A stretch of DNA of 50,829 nucleotides, from assembly GCA_019429045.1 (NCBI GenBank), contig JAHYJL010000003.1, forward strand, positions 1 to 50,829, in the 5' to 3' direction. This document shows positions 19,732-28,801 of the stretch, piece after piece; the first letter of the stretch is position 1, and each line of letters opens with the position of its first letter. Source of the DNA: Bacteroidales bacterium (GTDB lineage Bacteria > Bacteroidota > Bacteroidia > Bacteroidales > JAGOPY01). Below the pieces are notes generated by a model. The model saw nothing but the letters and a program-made list of their open reading frames with translations. It searched no databases and was not told the origin of the DNA. Made by a program: the position numbers and the translations under genes.

Positions 19732-19803
19732 TCCTGTTTTCTGTCCTTTTGCTAAGAGTCGATCCGCCAACCCATTTGAACACCGAATATAATATTATAA
19801 GGT

Positions 19804-21576
19804 ATGGCCTTAGCACAGAAGGTTAAAGTTTTGGTTGATGGTAAAAATACCATCAATGGCAGGGATGCGGGCGATTTTCTTGACCTGCATCTGCAGCAAA
19901 GCGTTTTCGGGCATCATTCGCTTGAAATTGTCTATCGTCGTGATCATTTTGAAGATGATGGCACATTCATCATGGATAAATCGGACCAGCTCTTCCTGGG
20001 ATGTTCTGTTTCACTTACCATTGAAGGAAGGGAGAATGAAAAGCTGGAATTCGACGGTGTTATCACGGGGGTGAAGGTCCGCAAGATGCATGATGCGCAA
20101 AGCGACACGGTCATCGTGGAAGCATCCAGCCCGGATATCTTTCTGAATGACGGAGAACACTGCAGGACATTTGAGGACAAGACGCTAAAGGCCATTGTCG
20201 ACAAGATCCTCGGTGAATACCAGCTGGACAGCAACAAGGTCAAACCTGAAAATGCCAGCGATGTGCTGTCGTATACCGTTCAATACAAAGAAAGCGCTTT
20301 CGCATTCCTGACAAGGCTGGCTTCCAAAAAGGCCCAGTGGTTTTATTATGATGGCAAGGAAATCATCTTTGGCGCCCGGGCCCAAAAGAAAGTAACGCTC
20401 GAATTTGGCGCCGATCTGTTTAATTTTGATTTCTCCTTGAAACTGGAAGATTTGAATTTCAAATATTTAGCATATGATTACTTTGAAAATAAAGTGATCA
20501 GCAGCGAATCAGGCGATAAGCAGATATCAAACCTTTCCACCAAAGCCAAATATGCCTACGATGTGTCTGAAAAAAAATTCAAGCATGATACGCAAAGCCT
20601 TTACAATCACAGCCTGACCAAATCAAAAGCCCAGGAACACCTCGACTCGCGTGTAAAATTGTTGAAAAGTGCTATGACTGCCGGGTTTATTTCGTGCAGT
20701 GGTTCCAGTGACGATGCTGACCTGGTGGCGGGCTGTGAAATCAATATCATTGAGAACTATGGCCAGGGAGATGATAAAAAACAGGTTGACCATGGTAATT
20801 ATATCATCACCAGCATCAGCCATTCATGTGACAGGACAGGCAACTATCAAAACAGCTTTTCGGCTGTCCCGGCCGAAATTGAAGTACCTCCCTACTCATC
20901 TCCTCATGCCATACCATTCTGCGAAACACAGGCAGCCAAGGTGATAGACAACAACGATCCCGATCAATTGGGAAGGATCCGTGTCCAGTTCATATGGCAA
21001 GAGGAAGAAAACACCATGACCCCCTGGATCAGGCTCGTAACCCCCCATGCCGGGGACCAGAAAGGGTTCTATTTCATACCGGAGATTGGGGAAGAGGTAC
21101 TGGTAGCATTCGAGGGCGGCAACGCCGAAAAGCCATACGTGATCGGCAGCATGTTTCATGGAAAGGCAGCGCCCGACAGCGCCTGGGTAAATGCAGACGA
21201 CGACATAAAAGCCATCCGCACCCGCAGCGGGCATACCATTGAATTCTCCGATAAAGATGGTAGTGAAGAGCTAAAAATCTATGATTACAATAAAGACAAC
21301 TATGTTATCACCCTGCAATCGCATTCCTCCAAAATCAAAATTGAATCAAAAGGAGACATTGAAATGGAGGCTACGGGCGATCTAAAGATAAAAGCTGCCA
21401 ATATAGAGATGGAATCCCAAAGCGACTTTAAGATCAAATCAACCAATGTGAAGGTTGATTCCACGTCACAATATGAAGTAAATGCCATGAATATCAATAA
21501 TAAAGCGAATGCCCAGGTAAAAATTGAAGGTGGGGCCATGATCGAACAAAAAGCCGCTATCATCAAAATAAATTAA
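19804..21576 (+). CDS. vgrG: VgrG/TssI spike protein
   Basis: gp27/gp5-like: VVDRRDHF-like N-domain, KVIDNNDPDQLGRIRVQFIWQEEENTMTPWIRLVTPHAGDQKGFYFIPEIGEEVLVAFEGGNAEKPYVIGSMFHGK; C-terminal beta-helix. Confidence 0.92.
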   Translation: MALAQKVKVLVDGKNTINGRDAGDFLDLHLQQSVFGHHSLEIVYRRDHFEDDGTFIMDKSDQLFLGCSVSLTIEGRENEKLEFDGVITGVKVRKMHDAQSDTVIVEASSPDIFLNDGEHCRTFEDKTLKAIVDKILGEYQLDSNKVKPENASDVLSYTVQYKESAFAFLTRLASKKAQWFYYDGKEIIFGARAQKKVTLEFGADLFNFDFSLKLEDLNFKYLAYDYFENKVISSESGDKQISNLSTKAKYAYDVSEKKFKHDTQSLYNHSLTKSKAQEHLDSRVKLLKSAMTAGFISCSGSSDDADLVAGCEINIIENYGQGDDKKQVDHGNYIITSISHSCDRTGNYQNSFSAVPAEIEVPPYSSPHAIPFCETQAAKVIDNNDPDQLGRIRVQFIWQEEENTMTPWIRLVTPHAGDQKGFYFIPEIGEEVLVAFEGGNAEKPYVIGSMFHGKAAPDSAWVNADDDIKAIRTRSGHTIEFSDKDGSEELKIYDYNKDNYVITLQSHSSKIKIESKGDIEMEATGDLKIKAANIEMESQSDFKIKSTNVKVDSTSQYEVNAMNINNKANAQVKIEGGAMIEQKAAIIKIN

Positions 21577-21577
21577 T

Positions 21578-23251
21578 ATGACAACAGCTAAGCGAAGTAT
21601 CATGAATATAAAAATTATACTCCCGTTATTCCTTCTATCATTTATACTAATGGCCACTGCAAATCTTATGGCTGGCGATCCCATTGAAGTTACCATCACC
21701 GATGACCAGGAGATCTGCTACGGGGCAACCCCGGACACCCTGAAATCAAGGGTAACGGGCGGCAGTGGAAATTACACATACCTGTGGCAGTCATCACTGG
21801 ATGGAGATACCTGGAATATTATCCCCGGTGCAGACGACAGTATTTTTGTACCGCCACCGCTCTATGTCACTACCGCCTATCGTCTTATTGTCGATGACGA
21901 TGTGCCTACCGGCAGGGATACATCGAACATCGTGACCATCAGGGTTTATGATGAACTGCTAGCCAACACCATAACGGGTGGCATTACACCGATATGTTAC
22001 GGGGATGATGCCGGAACATTATATTCTCATGCAAGCGGAGGGGCAGGAGGCCATGTCATCAAATGGTACAATGAAAACAATGTATATCTGTTCACAGGCC
22101 CTGTCTTTCCTGTCGGAATTTTATTGGCCACAACGCGCTATTACTATATTGTGGAAGACGATGAATGCGGTTCAGATACAAGTTCAATTTTCTCCTGCAC
22201 TGTTTACCCGCAATTGACGGCTGGAAACATTACAGGGGGCAATTCGCCCATATGTGCCGGCGATAACGGCGGTACGCTAACGGCAAACGCTACAGGGGGC
22301 TCCGGAAATTATAGCATAAAATGGTATAATGAAGCCGGCAATCAACTCGGCACCGGCGAAACTTATAATGTCGGGACACTGAACATCACCACATCTTATT
22401 ATTATATAGTCACTGACGTTGGCGCCGATTGCGGCAGCAAGACCAGCGCATCATTACAGATCGAGGTCGTTGATTTCATTACAGCCAGCATTCTGATCAC
22501 ACCATCCCCACCCAACATTTGCAGTGGCGACCAGGTATCATTTACAGCCATGCCTACCCCGCCGAATCAGCTCAACCAGTATCAATGGTTCATAAATGAT
22601 GAACCCTCAGGCAACGGGCAAGTCATGACAACGGACGAAATCCTGGAAAATGCAACGGTGAAGGTACTTGTAATATACCCTGAAGGAACGTGCGTCACGA
22701 ATAACCCGGCAACCGGAACATATGATTTAACGGTAAGGCCAATTCCTGACACAGCCGCCATTATCTCAAAACCCCTTATTAATCCGGTGGTGCTCATTTA
22801 CCCGGGTGATACAACAGGCATGAATTACAGCTATCAGTGGTACTTAAACGGACAGATCATCACCGGCGCCACATCAAAATATTATTACCACAGCAGCGGG
22901 TTATCATATGGCACATACACCGTCAGGGTGACCAATCAATACCTGTGTTACGTCGAACTGAGCTATGATCATGGTTTGGATAAAAGTGGCCTATTCAGCA
23001 AAGAAGATATCTTCATGATTTTCCCTAACCCTAACCAGGGGGAATTCATGATTATCCTCAACGACGACGTGGTCAGCACAAATTCATATATAGTGCGGAT
23101 TACTGACATTAACGGCAGGGTGAAATATCATGAAACCCTGCCTGCAGGCGACCGGTCGGTCCGGCTGACCGGTTTCAGTAAAGGGATTTACCTGCTTGAA
23201 CTGACACTGGATGATAAACAGCAACAGTGCCGGAAATTAGTGGTATATTAA
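21578..23251 (+). CDS. Secreted Ig-like/SprB-like repeat protein with T9SS C-terminal sorting domain
   Basis: Signal peptide, repeated ICYGD/ICAGD...GGSGNY modules, C-terminal MIFPNPNQGEFMIIL...GIYLLELTLDDKQQQCRKLVVY. Starts 1 bp after the vgrG stop; alternative start at MNIKIIL. Confidence 0.75.
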   Translation: MTTAKRSIMNIKIILPLFLLSFILMATANLMAGDPIEVTITDDQEICYGATPDTLKSRVTGGSGNYTYLWQSSLDGDTWNIIPGADDSIFVPPPLYVTTAYRLIVDDDVPTGRDTSNIVTIRVYDELLANTITGGITPICYGDDAGTLYSHASGGAGGHVIKWYNENNVYLFTGPVFPVGILLATTRYYYIVEDDECGSDTSSIFSCTVYPQLTAGNITGGNSPICAGDNGGTLTANATGGSGNYSIKWYNEAGNQLGTGETYNVGTLNITTSYYYIVTDVGADCGSKTSASLQIEVVDFITASILITPSPPNICSGDQVSFTAMPTPPNQLNQYQWFINDEPSGNGQVMTTDEILENATVKVLVIYPEGTCVTNNPATGTYDLTVRPIPDTAAIISKPLINPVVLIYPGDTTGMNYSYQWYLNGQIITGATSKYYYHSSGLSYGTYTVRVTNQYLCYVELSYDHGLDKSGLFSKEDIFMIFPNPNQGEFMIILNDDVVSTNSYIVRITDINGRVKYHETLPAGDRSVRLTGFSKGIYLLELTLDDKQQQCRKLVVY

Positions 23252-23294
23252 GATTATTAACGAATGTCACAGACATTATAAAAATTTATAAGAA

Positions 23295-23582
23295 ATGGAA
23301 GAATTGGAAATTGTATTGTTTTACCAGGATACGGAATATTCCATGAAGGTGGAAGATCTGACTAAACCTGTAGTTGATGCTATCAAAGAAATCGTAGAAG
23401 CTTTACAGCTTTCATGGCGGGATGGCGGGGGCAATCCCATTACCTACCACCTCGGCCGTACGACAGGCTCTGAGGAGGAAATACTTAAACCGCGCATAAA
23501 AGGGAAAGACCAGACATTATATGACTATAACATCAGGAGCGGCGACAGGCTTATCCTGATCAAGGAAGTGATCGCCGGATAA
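23295..23582 (+). CDS. Ubiquitin-like (beta-grasp) protein with C-terminal ...IAG
   Basis: 95 aa; final 22 residues TLYDYNIRSGDRLILIKEVIAG align without gaps to ubiquitin 55-76 [22 protein letters not shown]; followed by an E2-like gene. Confidence 0.8.
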   Translation: MEELEIVLFYQDTEYSMKVEDLTKPVVDAIKEIVEALQLSWRDGGGNPITYHLGRTTGSEEEILKPRIKGKDQTLYDYNIRSGDRLILIKEVIAG

Positions 23583-23610
23583 GTTTTAACGAAAAATAAA
23601 TATCAAGAAG

Positions 23611-24369
23611 ATGGCAAAAATCGTCATTTCAAAAGGAGAAGAAAAAATTAACAACATTTTTGAGGGTTATAAGAAAACCGAGTTATCACCCAGGGGAAGA
23701 AAATTGTTGAAAGAATGGAGAAAGATCGACTTTCTCTGTGAAAACAGCGACGTGATCAAGTACATCATCAGAAAGCGGAACAGGGAGGGGTTGCCGGTTG
23801 AGTATGAGATCATTTATCATCTGAACAGCATCATCGGTGTGAACGAGCCCGTCGAAGCGACAAGGGAAGTGAGCGGGGAAAAGATATCCAGGCCCTGGCG
23901 GCAGCCCGTTTATGGTAAGGAACACCACCTGAGCATCGTTTTACCCAACAATTACCCCGGAGCGTTCGGAGGAAACCCTGAATTTGTCATGTTGTCAGAC
24001 ACCTGGCACCCCAATATCCGCGCGACGGGTAAATTCAAGGGCAGGATATGCCTTAACGACAGGGATCTTGGCGTTGCCTGCGGCCTGGATGAAAGGATCA
24101 TCCGGGTAGGTAAATACCTGCAATACCAAACCTATTGGGCCATCGACAGCTACCCGTGGCCGGAAGACCAGGTTGTTGCAGAATGGATAAGGGAAGAAGC
24201 TGAACCTGCCGGCTGGGTGAATGTCAACGAAGGGATCTATACTGATAATTCGAAACTGTACAAAACACCACTACTGTTTCATAAAAACTACCTGCAGGAG
24301 ATCCAGGATATTGGTTCACCCGGAGGTAAAAACACCGGGAACGCTCCTATTACTTTAAAAATGAATTAG
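23611..24369 (+). CDS. E2 ubiquitin-conjugating-enzyme-like (UBC fold) protein
   Basis: HHLSIVLPNNYPGAFGGNPEFVMLSDTWHPNIRATGKFKGRICLND; candidate catalytic Cys147, codon 24049-24051. Confidence 0.85.
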   Translation: MAKIVISKGEEKINNIFEGYKKTELSPRGRKLLKEWRKIDFLCENSDVIKYIIRKRNREGLPVEYEIIYHLNSIIGVNEPVEATREVSGEKISRPWRQPVYGKEHHLSIVLPNNYPGAFGGNPEFVMLSDTWHPNIRATGKFKGRICLNDRDLGVACGLDERIIRVGKYLQYQTYWAIDSYPWPEDQVVAEWIREEAEPAGWVNVNEGIYTDNSKLYKTPLLFHKNYLQEIQDIGSPGGKNTGNAPITLKMN

Positions 24370-24419
24370 ATCGTATAACAGCGGATTAGAATGTAAACTA
24401 TCTTATAAATTCAACCGGA

Positions 24420-25826
24420 ATGAAAATATTTATTGTAATCCTGGTTTCACTGCTTTCCTTCTCCCTGATGGCCCAGGAAGCCGAAGTGCTGATGGTGGGG
24501 GAAAACCTGCTCGGATCCAAAGACATCGCATACAGCAGAAAAATTACGATCAGCGTCACGCCAAATGTAACCTATAAAATAGATGAAAATAAAAATGAGT
24601 TCCTGATCATTCATTTCGCGACAAAATGGTATCAGAACAATGAAATATTTGTTCCAAAGACGGAAAAGATATATATGATCAACGATCCGGAATATTTTAT
24701 GCAGAACTATGGCAGATCAAACAGCAATTGGAAGGTTCCCAAGCGTGTTCAGGATTTAATCTCAAATACCTTTGAGCTATCACCAGGCGCCATTTTTGAC
24801 TATACATTGGAAGAATTACCCGATATTTTCATTAATAAAACAAAACCAATTACTGTCTCCATTACGAAATACAAGAACGAAACCATCGTTCTCGTCGCCT
24901 CTTTTTACATGGGAACAGAGAAGTCTTTTTTATTCTCAGGGTTCACGGTCGATCAGAAAGCCGAACCGCTCATCTGGAAATTCAAGCTGCCGCCGCCGTC
25001 AGACAGGCCCGAATGTGGTGAGAAATACGATTACTATGTGTCCCGCATCAATAAATTACAAGCCAAACAAAAACTGCAGCAACTGGGTGAAATATTCAAG
25101 ACAGGGCTGAATAAATCAGAGCAGGCACTTAGAAGTGAGAAACAGGAACTGGAATCGATCAAAATGCTTAACCAGAGCCTGCAGGATCTGAATAGTGAAA
25201 TTACAGATGATGTTTCTAAAATGGGTTGTGAAAACCTTAACAGTATCAAAACCAATATTGAAGGATACCTTAAATCGATATCTTCAAACGAGATTGATAT
25301 CAGCTTCAGGTTAAGGGATCTCAATAAGAAACTGGATTCTCTCGGCCAAATTGGAGTGATGACGGTAAAAAGACGTGAATCATTAAGTGACAATAGTATT
25401 GTCATTAGGGAAATATATCACGGCTTAAAGAAATTACAATGGGAATTCAATCAGACGAATGCTTTCGACAGTATTCTGCTGGCAGATATCAAAGCCAGGC
25501 TGGATAATATTTACAAGATCGAAGATGAGAATTTCCAGGGGATGATACAAAACAAGGCCATCACATCTGAAGTTGCCTTGCTTAAAGATGAATTTGACAA
25601 TTATTATAATGCTTCTATAATCATTATCAACAATATCAGAGCCGAAAGCAGGGGAGAAAAAACGACCGGCAGTTTTGCTGACCATTCTGCAAAGGCAAAA
25701 AGGAAGAAGTTTTCGCCCTGGATTATTGTTTCCGGTCTGATTATCGTACTGACGATCATTGGGATAAAATTCCGTGAGCCGATCAAGCGGGCATTATCGT
25801 TGAAAAAGAAGGTAAAATATAAATAA
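24420..25826 (+). CDS. Signal peptide/coiled-coil/C-terminal TM membrane protein, hypothetical
   Basis: Sec signal, long coiled coil, TM WIIVSGLIIVLTIIGI with basic tail; N-terminal domain resembles that of 25835..28783. Confidence 0.7.
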   Translation: MKIFIVILVSLLSFSLMAQEAEVLMVGENLLGSKDIAYSRKITISVTPNVTYKIDENKNEFLIIHFATKWYQNNEIFVPKTEKIYMINDPEYFMQNYGRSNSNWKVPKRVQDLISNTFELSPGAIFDYTLEELPDIFINKTKPITVSITKYKNETIVLVASFYMGTEKSFLFSGFTVDQKAEPLIWKFKLPPPSDRPECGEKYDYYVSRINKLQAKQKLQQLGEIFKTGLNKSEQALRSEKQELESIKMLNQSLQDLNSEITDDVSKMGCENLNSIKTNIEGYLKSISSNEIDISFRLRDLNKKLDSLGQIGVMTVKRRESLSDNSIVIREIYHGLKKLQWEFNQTNAFDSILLADIKARLDNIYKIEDENFQGMIQNKAITSEVALLKDEFDNYYNASIIIINNIRAESRGEKTTGSFADHSAKAKRKKFSPWIIVSGLIIVLTIIGIKFREPIKRALSLKKKVKYK

Positions 25827-25834
25827 CAGTCATA

Positions 25835-28783
25835 TTGATGATAAAATATTTTCATTTATCTTTTTTGCTCTTCCTGGTCACCGGACCGGCATGGGCACAG
25901 CAGGAGATCGGTCCAGGCAAAACAAACCTGCAAAAACAACAGCTCATTTTTGCCAAAACCATTTGTGATATAACACCACAGGTTCAGTATGACACAAACA
26001 AACGGCATGAATTGACCATTAAATTCTATGCTGACTGGAAAAATAAAGATGGAGAACCGTTTCAAAACAACGAGCATTATTTGTACCTGATAGACAATTT
26101 TGACAAGTGGATGATTGGTATTAAGGAAAATGATAAATACTTGATCAATTTTTCCCCCAGACAAAAACAGTCAATTCTACAGGCCACTGATCAAATCACA
26201 GAAAATGGAATGAGTATCAAGCCGGTCTACTCAAATGGATATCTTGAACTGATAAATGTGTCGCAACCGCTGAAACTCAGGATTGACGGAAAGGATGGTG
26301 ACCTGATAACCCTGAATTTATTTTTCACCTATGTCACTGCTAAACCGAAAAACAAGAATATCGAAGATATTCCCCGGCAGCTTGCATGGTCATTTTCGCT
26401 ACCAGGTAAAACACCCGTTCCCGATGAACATGTGGCCATAATGCAGGAAGAAACAGAAATAGCCGAACAGGAAATCAAAGACACAATAAAGAAAGAGAAG
26501 GAGAAGGAGATAATCGCTCCCAGACCTGAGCCCCCGGTCAAAGAAAAGGTAAAGAAAGAAGATACTTCGCGAAAGGATATTGAAAATAAAATTGATTCAC
26601 TGGCGAAAAAATATAATGTGATATATCATGAACTGGCTTCACAGTTCGAATCAATGAAGGGAATAATCAACCCGGGGATGGCTGATATCGGAAACCGCAT
26701 CAGACAGAACGATGAGAGGTTTTCAATGGTTCAGGAAATGTTCTCCGTTAAAGATCAGCTTTCGGAGGAGTTGTTTGAGAATATGTCACTGGGGCTAACT
26801 TCCTGTAAGTCCGATAATCAATATTGCGACAGTTCCAATACTGTGTATCTGACAACCATCCGCACTTTCAAATCAAAGATCGAACAGGAAATCAGCCATT
26901 TGCTATCTGAATTTCAGAACATTGACAGAAGGACCATGCCACTCAAAGGGACAGAGATCCAAAATAAGCTGAAAGATCTTTTCAGTGAAGTCTCCGTCAT
27001 TGAAGCCACGCTGGAAAAATTACAAACATCAATCAATGCCCAGAATAAAGACATTTACAGTCTTTTTATGGAACTCGAGGGAAAGGTGGAGTTGGCGGAA
27101 AAGATCAGTGCATTTGACCTGGCATTCAATCAGGTTAACCTCCAGCTTGAAGGCCTGGTAGTGGATTACGACAATCTCAAAAGTAATTTTGAAAACAAGA
27201 AATTCAGCAAAGGATATTTCAAGTGGGTCAGGCAGTCTTATTTAAAAAAGGCTGATAATATTATTAATTCTTATGCTGTCATAAATTCTACATTTGATTC
27301 CTTATCACATAGCAAAAGGAGCTCTTTCCAGCAATATGATCTTGATCCGCTGATTGAGTCCCAGCAGGGATTTGAAAAAGAAAGGTCTGGCTTTGTCAAC
27401 CGTGTTGAAATATTGAAAGCCAGCATCATAGAGTCGGAATACGAACCTTTTCCTTTTTTATACACGGCCCTGGCTATTATATTCATCTCTATTCTCATCT
27501 TCGGGACTTATGTGTACCTGATGGCATTACGAAGAAAAAAACTGAAAATCAGCCCGATTTTGTCAACATCACGACCTGCTAAAAATGCCATAAAAATACA
27601 GCCCACTATGGTTACAGCATCAAACAAGGGAAAAGGGCTGGCGGATTATCTGAAACCCAACAAGGACCGCTACCTTGAGTTGAACATGTCGCATGAATGG
27701 GCGGATAGTTGCGTCAAAAATGTCTATTTTGAGCGGGACTGCATTATCAAGACCTATCGATTCTTCGAAGATTCCATTCATTCGGTCGGAACGACCGAGC
27801 ACTCCGCCAATGAAACCGGTGGTTATCTGATTGGCCAGTGGGACTACAATCCTGATGAACCTGATAAATACGACGTATCGCTGGAAGATTTCATCGAACC
27901 GGGAGATGATGCTTCTTTTTCAAAGTATCAATTGAATTTCGGCGCCAAAATAGGGGTGAAACTGCAATCTGTGCTCGAGAACATGCGGCAAAAATCGAAC
28001 CGCGATTTTGTCATGACGGCCTGGTTTCACAGTCACCCGGGATTGAAAATATTTCTTTCGGATTACGATCTCCAGGTTCAGAATGATTTTGCAGGAACCC
28101 AGAACAAGCACCGGATGCTGGCTTTGGTACTGGATCCTTATACACCTGCCTGGGATCTGGGTATTTTTCCTTACAAGGCCAATGGCGATATGAACAACGC
28201 CGCTGATTCCATACGCTTTTTCAGTTTCGATTCCATTTATCACTGGGCGCTTACCCCTCCCCGCCGGGAAATAGTTCAGTTTGATAACTATTTTGCCCAC
28301 GACATCTCCAGGGCTTATTCCGGGACCTCTATCCGGAATATCCTGTTCAGCCTCCCCGGCATCCTGGAGATCAAACGTTTTATTGAGAATGCAAAACTCC
28401 AAACCGGCAAAAACTTCACAACTGGCTTATTTTCAGGCTTTCAACATAACCCCGGATCACATTATGCCGACCTGGCCATTGAACAGGTTTTAAGTGAGGA
28501 AGACTGGCAACAGATCAGCAAGCCTGATGAAAAGAAGATCATAGGGGCTATTTTCTTCCTGGCTTCTGTTTCGGAAGATAATGCAAAAGCGCTGAATGAT
28601 AAAATTATACAGTTAACGGAGACATACGGGAAGAACCTGGTCATCGCTTTATTTTCTCCTGCTGATGAAGGTCTTTCCCTTTTACCTGCTGACATTATCA
28701 CCAGGTCGTTGATCTCAGCACCCGACAAGTCAGCACGCGTTCCATTGCCGGAACTGATTGAATGGACCAGAAAACGCAAGTAA
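25835..28783 (+). CDS. Membrane-anchored JAMM/JAB (Mov34/MPN) metallopeptidase
   Basis: Signal peptide, coiled coil, TM (FLYTALAIIFISILIFGTYVYLMALRRKK), then ETGGYLIG ... HSHPGLKIFLSDYD = HxHx7SxxD (28028-28069). Confidence 0.85.
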   Translation: MMIKYFHLSFLLFLVTGPAWAQQEIGPGKTNLQKQQLIFAKTICDITPQVQYDTNKRHELTIKFYADWKNKDGEPFQNNEHYLYLIDNFDKWMIGIKENDKYLINFSPRQKQSILQATDQITENGMSIKPVYSNGYLELINVSQPLKLRIDGKDGDLITLNLFFTYVTAKPKNKNIEDIPRQLAWSFSLPGKTPVPDEHVAIMQEETEIAEQEIKDTIKKEKEKEIIAPRPEPPVKEKVKKEDTSRKDIENKIDSLAKKYNVIYHELASQFESMKGIINPGMADIGNRIRQNDERFSMVQEMFSVKDQLSEELFENMSLGLTSCKSDNQYCDSSNTVYLTTIRTFKSKIEQEISHLLSEFQNIDRRTMPLKGTEIQNKLKDLFSEVSVIEATLEKLQTSINAQNKDIYSLFMELEGKVELAEKISAFDLAFNQVNLQLEGLVVDYDNLKSNFENKKFSKGYFKWVRQSYLKKADNIINSYAVINSTFDSLSHSKRSSFQQYDLDPLIESQQGFEKERSGFVNRVEILKASIIESEYEPFPFLYTALAIIFISILIFGTYVYLMALRRKKLKISPILSTSRPAKNAIKIQPTMVTASNKGKGLADYLKPNKDRYLELNMSHEWADSCVKNVYFERDCIIKTYRFFEDSIHSVGTTEHSANETGGYLIGQWDYNPDEPDKYDVSLEDFIEPGDDASFSKYQLNFGAKIGVKLQSVLENMRQKSNRDFVMTAWFHSHPGLKIFLSDYDLQVQNDFAGTQNKHRMLALVLDPYTPAWDLGIFPYKANGDMNNAADSIRFFSFDSIYHWALTPPRREIVQFDNYFAHDISRAYSGTSIRNILFSLPGILEIKRFIENAKLQTGKNFTTGLFSGFQHNPGSHYADLAIEQVLSEEDWQQISKPDEKKIIGAIFFLASVSEDNAKALNDKIIQLTETYGKNLVIALFSPADEGLSLLPADIITRSLISAPDKSARVPLPELIEWTRKRK

Positions 28784-28801
28784 TGTTAACCCGATGATGA
28801 A

